In this document: in pieces, positions 14,146-20,421 of the stretch
Layout: every line of letters begins with the position of its first letter
Position numbering within the stretch: the first letter of the stretch is position 1
Source: CAKZRD01 sp964549155
GTDB lineage: Archaea; Nanobdellota; Nanobdellia; Pacearchaeales; GW2011-AR1
Direction: 5' to 3'
Assembly (NCBI GenBank): GCA_964549155.1
Contig: CAZJUG010000009.1
Span: 1 to 26,588, forward strand
Length of the DNA: 26,588 nucleotides
The notes under the pieces: model-generated
Seen by the model: only the letters and a program-made list of their open reading frames with translations
Database searches by the model: none
What the model was told of the DNA's origin: nothing
Position numbers and translations under genes: made by a program

Positions 14146-14413
14146 ACAATTGGTCATCATCGACATTGAAAATTCCTAATCGGACTCCTGAGTCAATCCA
14201 TCCATGTGCATAATTCAAAGCGGCAAAACAATTTACCTTATCCCTCTTCTTTAGGAAATGTTTGGCATCAGAGACATAATTTGAAGCCATGCTAATTATC
14301 TCCTTGGCCTTTTCTTCCATACCATGAATTATGTTTTTCTTGACGATTTCCAAAGCGGTTTCAGTAACCTTGAAATATTTTCCTATTTTTTCATCAGTTA
14401 TTTTGTCTTCCAT
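14132..14413 (-). CDS. DUF357 family protein
   Basis: 93 residues, whole-length for this archaeal family. The hallmark is the helical segment AKEIISMASNYVSDAKHFLKK, then the signature NCFAALNYAHGWIDSGVRLG close to the C-terminus. The fold is a helical bundle; the function is not known. Start ATG 14413 has a TATA-like TTTTATATC about 25 bases upstream. It is convergent with the unknown gene at 13600-14145 and overlaps it by 14 bases, with no room for a separate terminator. Confidence 0.85.
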   Translation of the reverse strand: MEDKITDEKIGKYFKVTETALEIVKKNIIHGMEEKAKEIISMASNYVSDAKHFLKKRDKVNCFAALNYAHGWIDSGVRLGIFNVDDDQLFTVR

Positions 14414-14447
14414 GGAACTAATTAAGAAGGAGGATATAAAAATGTAA

Positions 14448-15182
14448 CTATCTAATCTTTTGCATTACGAACCTAGGTTCTATTGTATCAGATATTATTG
14501 CATTGATTATAAAATTGTCCCAAGATACTCTGAATACTCCTTGAATCAGAGGAATTTTTGTTTTTGCAGATATATTATCTAAAAGCATTTTAATCTCTTC
14601 CTTATTCATCATGACATTCGTTTGTTGCTTCTGTCCATTTCGTGTTGTCACCAAAATTTTTTTATTTGGTCCAGGACAATCCATATAGAAAACAGCAGGA
14701 TCTCTGATGATATTATTCAATTTTCCATAGTTTGGAGGATTTTGAAATAAGTTTGTTGGAACAATTTGAATTTTAGGAGGGATGTTTCTGATTTGTTGAG
14801 GTTGTTTAGGAGCATTATTTATAGAAGGGTTTGTATTTGGAGATAACGGTTTAGGCTGTAATGGCTTATCTTTTTCAATTATGCTTTCTTGGAAACCTGG
14901 CGGACCTAAACTTTGAGGCTCTTTTCTTGGCAAGGGTACTATTGGTTTCTCTAAATGTTTCCCAGGGGGTAAAAATGCAGGAATTTTTAATGAATGTTTT
15001 GGTTGTGATGGAAATGAACTCTCACTAAACCCTCTTCTTGAAAATGTTGATTCTGATATGGCGGGAACGATAGAAGAATCAATTGTTTCTTTATGAGAAA
15101 ACTTAAACTCCTTAAAATGTACACTCCTTATAAGATTAAAAACTATGTGATCCACTATCGGAGATTTATGAGCTAAACTCAT
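14448..15182 (-). CDS. Proline-rich protein with a secretion-ATPase N-domain-like C-terminus
   Basis: 244 residues. Residues 1-125 are low-complexity, rich in Pro, Ser and Lys and probably unstructured. From about 153 the sequence NNIIRDPAVFYMDCPGPNKKI, a strand pair VTTRNGQKQQTNVMM, then NKEEIKMLLDNISAKTKIPL, GVFRVSWDNFIINAII and a closing FVMQKIR follow the order of the N-terminal domain of GspE/VirB11-type archaeal secretion ATPases. In those enzymes this domain precedes the RecA-like motor. Here the gene ends exactly where the motor would begin, with no Walker A or B. So it may be a regulatory or docking domain (inference). Its ATG overlaps the stop of the upstream coiled-coil gene by 4 bases. 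Confidence 0.7.
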   Translation of the reverse strand: MSLAHKSPIVDHIVFNLIRSVHFKEFKFSHKETIDSSIVPAISESTFSRRGFSESSFPSQPKHSLKIPAFLPPGKHLEKPIVPLPRKEPQSLGPPGFQESIIEKDKPLQPKPLSPNTNPSINNAPKQPQQIRNIPPKIQIVPTNLFQNPPNYGKLNNIIRDPAVFYMDCPGPNKKILVTTRNGQKQQTNVMMNKEEIKMLLDNISAKTKIPLIQGVFRVSWDNFIINAIISDTIEPRFVMQKIR

Positions 15183-15574
15183 AGGTCCTTTGGCAGGGGT
15201 TTGGATCTTAATTTTTGGGGTAGATGTGAAGATTCTCTTGAAGCCTCTGCTTCCTCTTTTGATTGTTTCTTTCTAATTGTATCGTCTATGAGCAATAATC
15301 CTTCTGCGATAGCTTTATTTTGATCAATTAGATAATTAACCTGTTTTATTAACTCTGGAGAACTCGAATCTTTTGGAGCCTCATTGGTTAGATAGTTTCT
15401 CGCAGAAAGTTCTAGAACTTCTAAGAGCTTAGAAAGATTATCTGAAAGGTTTTCAAACTTCAAGGAAAGATGAGTCATCGCCTTCTGTAATCCGACAAAA
15501 TTTTCTATAAGTAAATCATCTTTCTGAGATTTTGTCATTCTTTTTCCAGTGGAAGCACTCTTTTTTTGAACCAT
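15179..15574 (-). CDS. Coiled-coil protein paired with the N-domain gene
   Basis: 131 residues from ATG 15574 (MVQKKSASTGKRMTKSQK). An ATG at 15604 is adjacent to the TATA box and would fall outside the message. A lysine-rich start leads to a long amphipathic helix (LLIENFVGLQKAMTHLSLKF, then NLSDNLSKLLEVLELSARNYL), a spacer, a second helix (ELIKQVNYLIDQNKAIAEGLLLIDDTIRKK) and a disordered basic tail ending PKDL. Heptad-like leucine spacing suggests oligomerisation. Similar pairs occur in DPANN genomes as I recall, without a known role. It is translationally coupled to the gene downstream. Confidence 0.72.
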   Translation of the reverse strand: MVQKKSASTGKRMTKSQKDDLLIENFVGLQKAMTHLSLKFENLSDNLSKLLEVLELSARNYLTNEAPKDSSSPELIKQVNYLIDQNKAIAEGLLLIDDTIRKKQSKEEAEASRESSHLPQKLRSKPLPKDL

Positions 15575-15602
15575 ATCCCTCTGAGATAGAGAGTATATAG
15601 AC

Positions 15603-15613
15603 ATTTATAAAAC
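15603..15613 (-). promoter_or_regulatory. TATA box of the coiled-coil gene
   Basis: The minus strand reads GTTTTATAAAT, ending at the ATG of 15604. This places transcription start downstream of that codon and favours ATG 15574. Confidence 0.5.
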
Positions 15614-16302
15614 TATTGTTTAGTTAGATAGTATCGTCTTTTTGTTGGGGGCATTCTCTCTATAGAGTATCTGAGAGTTGTACGAGACATTTGTTTATAA
15701 TTCTCTTCAAGGAAGTTTTCTAAAACTTTCAAATCTCTCTTTCCAACTTCTCTCAACATCCACCCAACCGATTTGTGGATTAAATCATGTTTATCTTTCA
15801 AAAGAATTCTTGAGATTTTTAGAGTGTCATTAAAATTATTTTTTCTTATGAATGTCAAGGTAGAAACTATAGCAATTCTTTTCTCCCAAAGATTTTTAGA
15901 TTTTGCAAGTTTATATAATATTTTTTTTGGATTTTCTGAAAAAAAATCTCCCAATATGTTGGGTGCAGATAAGTCTACTAAATCCCAATTGTTAACATGA
16001 ATTAAATTTTTTAAATAAAAATCTACTACTCTTTTTTTGTTTTCAGAGCTCTCATATTTCTTTACGAGAATTAGAAGAGCAGTAAGTCTCTCCTCGTGAA
16101 ATTTAGATTTTAACAATTCTTTTAATTCTTTTAGAGATGTCTCTTCCCAATATTCCTTGACTAAACTTCTTATTTTAGGAACAGTTATTCCAAGAAATAA
16201 ATCTCCCTCGCCATATTCTCCTTTTTTAGTTTTAAAAAACTTGGATAATATTTTTGATTTCTCAGAACATTTCATAAGTCGTAGTTTAGAATATATCCTC
16301 AT
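15613..16302 (-). CDS. AlkD-like DNA alkylation repair protein
   Basis: 229 residues from ATG 16302; the TTG at 16353 lies upstream of the TATA box (16324-16333). AlkD-type glycosylases are HEAT-like repeat proteins that excise bulky or charged alkylpurines. Characteristic residues: YGEGDLFLGITVPKIRSLVKEYW near 38-60, the motif HVNNWDLVDLSAPNILGDFF with the Trp-Asp pair used in catalysis, WEKRIAIVSTLTFIR, HDLIHKSVGWMLREVGKRD, and SRTTLRYSIERMPPTKRRYYL at the end. Length is normal for the family (about 225-240). Confidence 0.88.
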   Translation of the reverse strand: MRIYSKLRLMKCSEKSKILSKFFKTKKGEYGEGDLFLGITVPKIRSLVKEYWEETSLKELKELLKSKFHEERLTALLILVKKYESSENKKRVVDFYLKNLIHVNNWDLVDLSAPNILGDFFSENPKKILYKLAKSKNLWEKRIAIVSTLTFIRKNNFNDTLKISRILLKDKHDLIHKSVGWMLREVGKRDLKVLENFLEENYKQMSRTTLRYSIERMPPTKRRYYLTKQ

Positions 16303-16323
16303 GTAAAATAATACTCGGAAGGG

Positions 16324-16333
16324 TTTAAATATT
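16324..16333 (-). promoter_or_regulatory. TATA box of the AlkD-like gene
   Basis: Minus-strand AATATTTAAA centred 26 bases before ATG 16302. Confidence 0.55.
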
Positions 16334-16398
16334 TTCTTGATTGTGAAAAACAATCACTCAAAAATAGTTAATATCCGACGATAAAGAAAAACGAAACC

Positions 16399-16407
16399 TT
16401 TAAATAC
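16399..16407 (+). promoter_or_regulatory. Promoter of the small basic protein gene
   Basis: TTTAAATAC preceded by GAAACC, a good BRE-TATA pair. Transcription would begin near 16430, leaving a leader of about 20 bases that carries a perfect Shine-Dalgarno. Confidence 0.6.
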
Positions 16408-16449
16408 CTCGATAGATAGTAAATAACAGATGCTAAAAGGAGGTAAAAA

Positions 16450-16590
16450 ATGGGAAAAGTAATTGTAAAAAATGTTGTAACGAGAAAACCAGGACATCTT
16501 TACTATGTTGACGGAAAGGGAAATGTATGTGAAGCTGTTATGGCTAGAGGCGGCAGAAAGAAGAAAGCTGCTAAAAAGAAGAAGAAATAA
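16450..16590 (+). CDS. Small, highly basic protein (46 residues)
   Basis: Short reading frame MGKVIVKNVVTRKPGHLYYV followed by DGKGNVCEAVMARGG and a tail of Arg and Lys (RKKKAAKKKKK). The Shine-Dalgarno AAAGGAGGT is 6 bases from the ATG, the promoter is strong and a strong terminator hairpin follows, so it appears to be a well-expressed independent gene. The N-terminal part looks like a small beta unit and the C-terminal tail should bind nucleic acid. It could be a ribosome- or chromatin-associated protein (inference); similar DPANN small proteins exist as I recall. Confidence 0.82.
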   Translation: MGKVIVKNVVTRKPGHLYYVDGKGNVCEAVMARGGRKKKAAKKKKK

Positions 16591-16624
16591 TTAATTTATT
16601 TTATCTTATATCATGCTTTATTAA

Positions 16625-16667
16625 TGAACCCGTCATATAGGGATGACGGGTTCATTCAATAATTTTT
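16625..16667 (+). terminator. Intrinsic-type terminator after the small basic gene
   Basis: TGAACCCGTCAT (16625-16636) and ATGACGGGTTCA (16643-16654) form a perfect 12-bp stem with loop ATAGGG, followed by AATTTTTTAG. It is by far the most G+C-rich hairpin in the window's intergenic DNA. Confidence 0.75.
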
Positions 16668-16696
16668 TAGTTCTATTTTATTGTTTTTAAGGAAGG

Positions 16697-16704
16697 TTTT
16701 TATA
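16697..16704 (+). promoter_or_regulatory. TATA box of kae1
   Basis: TTTTATAT centred about 26 bases before the ATG at 16726. It lies downstream of the TTG at 16681, ruling that start out. Confidence 0.55.
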
Positions 16705-16725
16705 TTGTGTTTTTATTTGTATTCT

Positions 16726-17724
16726 ATGGTGAACAAATGTTTCTTGGGAATTGAATGTACAGCACACACATTTGGAGTTGCATTTATTGATGTAAAAACC
16801 AAAAAAATTCTCTGTAACATAAAAGATGTTTTTACGACGGAGAAGGGAGGTCTGATTCCAACAGAAGTTGGGATTCATCACAAAGAAGTTTCTGAAGAAC
16901 TATTTGAAAGAGCACTAGAGGAAACAAAAGTTAAGAAAGAGGAAATTATGGCAGTTGCTGTTTCAAATGCTCCGGGGCTTGCTCCTTGTTTAAAAGCTGG
17001 AATGGAATTTGCTAAAAAGATTTGTAGAGAACTTGAAATTCCCCTAATTTGTGTTAACCATTGTATTGCTCATTTAGAAATTGGAGAATTGACTGGAGCG
17101 AAAGATCCCGTTTTGCTTTATGCTTCTGGGGCAAATACACAGATAATTGCTTATGAGGGAGGCAAGTATAGAATATTTGGAGAGACTCTTGATTTGGGTG
17201 TTGGAAATTTTATAGACACATTTGCAAGATATGCTGGAATGGGTTTCCCGGGAGGACCAAGAATAGAAGAATTTGCTAAGAAAGGAAAGAAATTAATTGA
17301 ATTGCCGTATTCTATAAAGGGAATGGATGTTTCTTTTTCTGGAATACAGACTAGATTGAAACAACTTCTAGAAAAAGGCGAGAACTTAGAAGATTTGTCT
17401 TTTTCCATGCAAGAATATGTTTTTGCAATGCTTGTCGAAGCTGCAGAAAGAGCTTTGGCCCACACTGGTAAAAAGGAATTACTTCTCGGAGGAGGTGTTG
17501 CTTGCAATTCAAGATTGCAGGAGATGTGTAGAATAATGTGCGAAGAAAGAGGGGCAAAGTTTTTCTGTCCTGAGAGACAATTTCTCGTAGATAATGCAGG
17601 AATGATTGCTTATTTGGGTTTGAAGATGTTCAAGAAAAGAATCTTTTATTCTTTTGAGGATTTAGATAAAGTTGACTTCGATCCTAAGGAAAGAACAGAT
17701 ATGGTCGGGGTTAGGTGGAAGTAA
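16726..17724 (+). CDS. kae1: Kae1/TsaD, tRNA threonylcarbamoyladenosine synthase subunit
   Basis: 332 residues from ATG 16726 (MVNKCFLGIECTAHTFG). Kae1 transfers the threonylcarbamoyl group to A37 of ANN-decoding tRNAs within the KEOPS complex. The ASKHA fold is evident: GIECTAHTFGVA at the N-terminus, metal-binding HCIAH (near 112-116), VLLYASGANTQIIAY, the DLGVGNFIDTFAR segment, GFPGGPRIEE, VSFSGIQT, and LLGGGVACNSRLQ with a later LVDNAGMIA that supplies the metal aspartate. It ends RTDMVGVRWK with no Bud32 kinase fusion, unlike some euryarchaeal forms. The upstream frame to TTG 16681 is excluded by the promoter. It abuts the thioredoxin-CcdA gene tail-to-tail. Confidence 0.95.
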   Translation: MVNKCFLGIECTAHTFGVAFIDVKTKKILCNIKDVFTTEKGGLIPTEVGIHHKEVSEELFERALEETKVKKEEIMAVAVSNAPGLAPCLKAGMEFAKKICRELEIPLICVNHCIAHLEIGELTGAKDPVLLYASGANTQIIAYEGGKYRIFGETLDLGVGNFIDTFARYAGMGFPGGPRIEEFAKKGKKLIELPYSIKGMDVSFSGIQTRLKQLLEKGENLEDLSFSMQEYVFAMLVEAAERALAHTGKKELLLGGGVACNSRLQEMCRIMCEERGAKFFCPERQFLVDNAGMIAYLGLKMFKKRIFYSFEDLDKVDFDPKERTDMVGVRWK

Positions 17725-18852
17725 TTAAGAAGCAAACAGCAATGGCCAAACAAAATAAAATGCGATTAATATTAATGCAACCCCTGCAATTAATTTAAAT
17801 ATCTTCTTTAACTTTTCCATTTCCATGTCTACATCTCTAATCCTTGTCCAAGAAAAATAGGTCCCAAAGACTATAACTAATAATGGAAGAATGTATATCA
17901 AATTGTATAGTGCTATCCAAAATATTCTGGAAATGCCGATAATCTCTTGGTTTGCTAGAATTGTAGAATAAATTAAGGGGAAAATGGCAGTACATGGGAG
18001 TTCAACTAATGAAGCAAGTAATGCAAAAATAATTGTTGATACAATAGTTCCTTGTTTTATATACTTCTCTAATATTGTCTTTGCAGAATCTGGAACTTTA
18101 AGACTTAGCCACTTTCCATAGAAGAAATAATCTTTAACCAAAAGAATTCCTGCAAAAAAACTTAACAGAATTACTGCCAGCCTTATTTGAAATCCAAAGT
18201 TCGTAATCAATGAGCTTATTAGGGATGTAAGAGCCACCATGAATAAAAAATAAAACAGGAATATTATAGATGTAAATACTAATCCTAATTTGAATGCCCT
18301 CCTTAGAGAGCCTATGGAGAGAGAATAAATAATAAGGAAGATTAGGATAGTAATAGAACAAACATTCAAACTGTCTAAAAATCCTAAAATGAGTGTAGAA
18401 GCTAGTAAAGATTTATCCTTGAACGAAACATTTACATTCCATAATCCGAGAACTTTCGTTTTCACAGTGTCTCCAAAAAGATTATCTCCATTTTCAATTT
18501 CTTGACCTTGGAGCAATTGTTCAATTGCACTTGTAATATCTGAACTATAACCTATAAAGTATTTATCTTTGATAAAAACAGCTGGAACATAGCCTCTCCT
18601 CTCTGCAGGAACATTATGTTCTTCTAATTTTTGAGAAAATAAAGCAGAATTTTTAGAAGTTTCATAAGAATTGAGTTTGAATTCATACTTTTCTTGTAAA
18701 CCCTCTAATAAAGGTTCCATCTGTGCACATGCTCCACAACCATTCATGTAAAAGAAATCTATTTCAGTTTGTTCTGCAGAAGAAAGACTAATTAAAGAGA
18801 ACAAACTTAACGATAGGAATACTAAAAGAATTGTATTTTTGAAGAGTTTCAT
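17725..18852 (-). CDS. Thioredoxin-CcdA (DsbD-like) transmembrane thiol-disulfide protein
   Basis: 375 residues. Signal peptide (about 1-26, ending SLSSA) puts the thioredoxin domain outside the cytoplasm: IDFFYMNGCGACAQMEPLL has the CxxC active site CGAC at 39-42, and the cis-proline loop is GYVPAVFI near 87-94. From about 149 six hydrophobic segments form a CcdA/DsbD-beta-like unit. Its two key cysteines appear as DSLNVCS (Cys165) and ELPCTAIFPL (Cys287), the pair that carries electrons across the membrane. The protein probably supplies reductant from cytoplasmic thioredoxin to an external thioredoxin. It is downstream of, and overlaps by 4 bases, the membrane winged-helix gene. Confidence 0.87.
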   Translation of the reverse strand: MKLFKNTILLVFLSLSLFSLISLSSAEQTEIDFFYMNGCGACAQMEPLLEGLQEKYEFKLNSYETSKNSALFSQKLEEHNVPAERRGYVPAVFIKDKYFIGYSSDITSAIEQLLQGQEIENGDNLFGDTVKTKVLGLWNVNVSFKDKSLLASTLILGFLDSLNVCSITILIFLIIYSLSIGSLRRAFKLGLVFTSIIFLFYFLFMVALTSLISSLITNFGFQIRLAVILLSFFAGILLVKDYFFYGKWLSLKVPDSAKTILEKYIKQGTIVSTIIFALLASLVELPCTAIFPLIYSTILANQEIIGISRIFWIALYNLIYILPLLVIVFGTYFSWTRIRDVDMEMEKLKKIFKLIAGVALILIAFYFVWPLLFAS

Positions 18853-19316
18853 TTAACCAACTCCTTTTTTAGTTCTTCGTTTAATTTGACAACATTTGTT
18901 TTTCCAATTCTAGAAACTTCAATTATTCCCTTTTCTTCTAATTTCTTTATGACCCTGTGAGCCTTTATTTTATCATACATCTCTGAGATTTTAGTTTGTT
19001 CCATCTGACCTTTGTTTAAAACAATTCTATCCAAGACTTTCTTTTCATCTTTATCTAAGATGGAGTTCAGTATTTCCATATTCTTACACAGACATTTCTC
19101 TTTTTCCTCTATCTTGAATGAGAAAAGATAGTATAGCAAAGATACAACAAAAATAATTGCCAATGAAATAAAAAGCCAGATAAAGTTCTGAGAAATCATT
19201 TTTGGACAACCACAGGTTTTAACTTCTAGATGATTCCCCAAAAGAAGACTGAGAGAAATTACAAGGGCTATGAAGGAAATCCCTCCAAGGATTAATACTA
19301 TGTCTCTCTTTCTCAT
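18849..19316 (-). CDS. Membrane-anchored winged-helix protein of the thioredoxin operon
   Basis: 155 residues. Two N-terminal spans (about 6-26 and 44-67) flank a loop with CGCP, and CLC occurs after the second span. From about residue 88 a MarR/DUF7343-like winged helix follows: DEKKVLDRIVLNKGQMEQTK, a recognition-helix region SEMYDKIKAHRVIKKLEEKG and the wing IIEVSRIGKTNVVKL. The layout resembles a transmembrane one-component sensor: an outside-facing cysteine loop with a cytoplasmic DNA-binding domain. Its ATG-side promoter contains a perfect 18-bp palindrome, suggesting autoregulation (inference). It is coupled to the thioredoxin-CcdA gene by an ATGA overlap. Confidence 0.82.
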   Translation of the reverse strand: MRKRDIVLILGGISFIALVISLSLLLGNHLEVKTCGCPKMISQNFIWLFISLAIIFVVSLLYYLFSFKIEEKEKCLCKNMEILNSILDKDEKKVLDRIVLNKGQMEQTKISEMYDKIKAHRVIKKLEEKGIIEVSRIGKTNVVKLNEELKKELVK

Positions 19317-19332
19317 ATTCTTAATGAACTTT

Positions 19333-19350
19333 AAACATTTATAAATGTTT
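19333..19350. promoter_or_regulatory. 18-bp palindrome over the TATA box of the wHTH operon
   Basis: AAACATTTATAAATGTTT is a perfect palindrome whose centre is the TATA box, about 25 bases before the ATG at 19316. A dimeric regulator bound here would block TBP. A second inverted repeat, GTTTCA-GAAAAA-TGAAAC, lies at 19357-19374. Confidence 0.6.
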
Positions 19351-19432
19351 TGATAGGTTTCAGAAAAATGAAACTATTCTTTTTGAGAGTTACAAAAGGG
19401 TGAAACTGACTATGATTATACCAACAGAAAGG

Positions 19433-19464
19433 TTTAAATAGTGTTATGAATACATATTCATAAC
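19433..19464 (+). promoter_or_regulatory. Promoter and operator of the DUF5320 gene
   Basis: TATA box TTTAAATA (19433-19440) is followed by the perfect inverted repeat GTTATGAAT-ACAT-ATTCATAAC (19443-19464), which covers the expected transcription start. The core TGAATACATATTCA recurs almost unchanged in the DUF134 promoter. Confidence 0.65.
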
Positions 19465-19485
19465 TAAAATAGGAGAATAAATAAA

Positions 19486-19734
19486 ATGCCAGCACAAGAC
19501 AAAACAGGACCAAACGGACTTGGACCAAAAACAGGAAGACAACTTGGAAATTGCGAAGGAGCAACACCAACAGTTGGACGAGGATTTGGTTGCGGAATGC
19601 GAAGAGGATTCGGTAGAGGTTGTGGTAGAGGAATGGGTTTTGGAAGAAATGTTGTTCTATCAAAAGACCAAGAGAAGACAATCCTTGAAGCAGAAAAACA
19701 AGAAATAGAAGCTAGATTGAAAGAGTTAGATTAG
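19486..19734 (+). CDS. DUF5320 family small Gly/Arg-rich protein
   Basis: 82 residues. The opening PAQDKTGPNGLGPKTGRQLG is the family hallmark (PxxDxTGPxGxGPxTGR). A Gly-Arg-Cys tract, GRGFGCGMRRGFGRGCGRG, and a C-terminal helix SKDQEKTILEAEKQEIEARLKEL, probably a coiled coil, follow. In other archaea and anaerobic bacteria such genes sit beside DUF134 regulators and NifX/NifB-like dinitrogenase-cofactor proteins. The DUF134 gene is present here, a NifX-like gene is not. Ribosome-binding site AGGAGA is 9 bases upstream. Molecular function unknown; metal or redox linkage is inferred from context. Confidence 0.85.
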   Translation: MPAQDKTGPNGLGPKTGRQLGNCEGATPTVGRGFGCGMRRGFGRGCGRGMGFGRNVVLSKDQEKTILEAEKQEIEARLKELD

Positions 19735-19752
19735 TTTCTGAAAAATTTTCAA

Positions 19753-19798
19753 GCCCTTGCAATTGATATGTGTAGCACAAGGGCAATTTTGTTTTTTT
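19753..19798 (+). terminator. Terminator after DUF5320
   Basis: GCCCTTG (19753-19759) pairs with CAAGGGC (19778-19784), followed by AATTTTGTTTTTTT. The loop is 18 bases. It separates the DUF5320 and DUF134 transcripts. Confidence 0.6.
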
Positions 19799-19833
19799 CA
19801 GAAGGCTTAAATACTCTTCTGAATCTATATTCA
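19799..19833 (+). promoter_or_regulatory. Promoter and operator of the DUF134 gene
   Basis: The TATA box CTTAAATACT is bracketed by TTCAGAAG (19798-19805) and CTTCTGAA (19816-19823), a perfect 8-bp inverted repeat. Just downstream TGAATCTATATTCA (19820-19833) matches 12 of 14 bases of the operator core before DUF5320. Confidence 0.6.
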
Positions 19834-19835
19834 TT

Positions 19836-20111
19836 ATGGTAAGACCAAGAATTTGTAGAAGAATACTTTCAAATCCTAACTCCGATTACTTTAAGCCTAG
19901 GGGAATTCCTATGATGAACTTAATAGAAGTTGTCCTGAGGATGGATGAATTTGAAGCGGTTAATCTCAAGGATCTAAAAGGTCTAGAACAGGGAGAATGT
20001 GCTAAAAAGATGAACATCTCCCAACCGACATTTCATAGACTAGTTGTTTCTGCTAGAAAAAAAATTGCAGATGCAATAATAAATGGGAAAGCTATAAAAA
20101 TAGAAAGATGA
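19836..20111 (+). CDS. DUF134 family helix-turn-helix regulator
   Basis: 91 residues. DUF134 proteins are sigma-70 region-4-like DNA-binding proteins. Family features: RPRICRRI at the N-terminus, YFKPRGIPMMNLIEVVL, then MDEFEAVNLKDLKGLEQGECAKKMNISQPTFHRLVVSARKKIADA, in which GECAKKMNISQPTFHRLV is the helix-turn-helix, and the short end GKAIKIER. It is leaderless (TATA 27 bases upstream) and its promoter carries an operator-like repeat shared with DUF5320, so it probably represses both genes (inference). A 50-residue membrane protein gene overlaps its stop by 4 bases. Confidence 0.9.
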   Translation: MVRPRICRRILSNPNSDYFKPRGIPMMNLIEVVLRMDEFEAVNLKDLKGLEQGECAKKMNISQPTFHRLVVSARKKIADAIINGKAIKIER

Positions 20112-20260
20112 AAAAAGAATACAAGATTCTATTGGCTATATTGATTGGAATATTGACATTATTCTTTTTCCCAAGCCCGCAACAGAATTTTGGATTTTAT
20201 ATCTTAACGATACTGGTTTTTGCAGGAATTATTTGGCGGATTATTAGAAGAGGTAAATAG
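20108..20260 (+). CDS. Small membrane protein (50 residues)
   Basis: ATG 20108 overlaps the DUF134 stop (ATGA), the usual coupling arrangement. The product MKKEYKILLAILIGILTLFF has a first span at about 7-22, then PSPQQNFG, then a second span (FYILTILVFAGIIW) and a basic end RIIRRGK. It looks like a two-span hairpin with both ends in the cytoplasm. No family recognised; co-expression with DUF134 is likely. Confidence 0.6.
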   Translation: MKKEYKILLAILIGILTLFFFPSPQQNFGFYILTILVFAGIIWRIIRRGK

Positions 20261-20357
20261 TTCTGGAGAGAAAAAGTTAGTTATATCTGATAAGGGACTT
20301 TTGTTTTTAGAAAAGTATAAAGTAATTTTAGGTTTCGTTGAAGAGTTTGGACTTTGA
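20208..20357 (+). pseudogene. Remnant of a winged-helix regulator (C-terminus only)
   Basis: In another frame the DNA is open from 20208 to TGA 20355-20357 without a start codon. It reads LQELFGGLLEEVN, then KKLVISDKGLLFLEKYKVIL and GFVEEFGL. This matches the end of archaeal winged-helix regulators (HTH_45-like, typically ...YxITxKGxxFLxxYxxxxEFLEEFGL). The DNA-binding helices are missing, and the 5' part overlaps the small membrane gene. It is best explained as a decayed gene end. Confidence 0.55.
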
Positions 20358-20421
20358 GTTGTCTAAAATCCTGGAATAAAATGCAAAATTTGAAGCTTTG
20401 AAGATTACTCTTCGTATTCAA

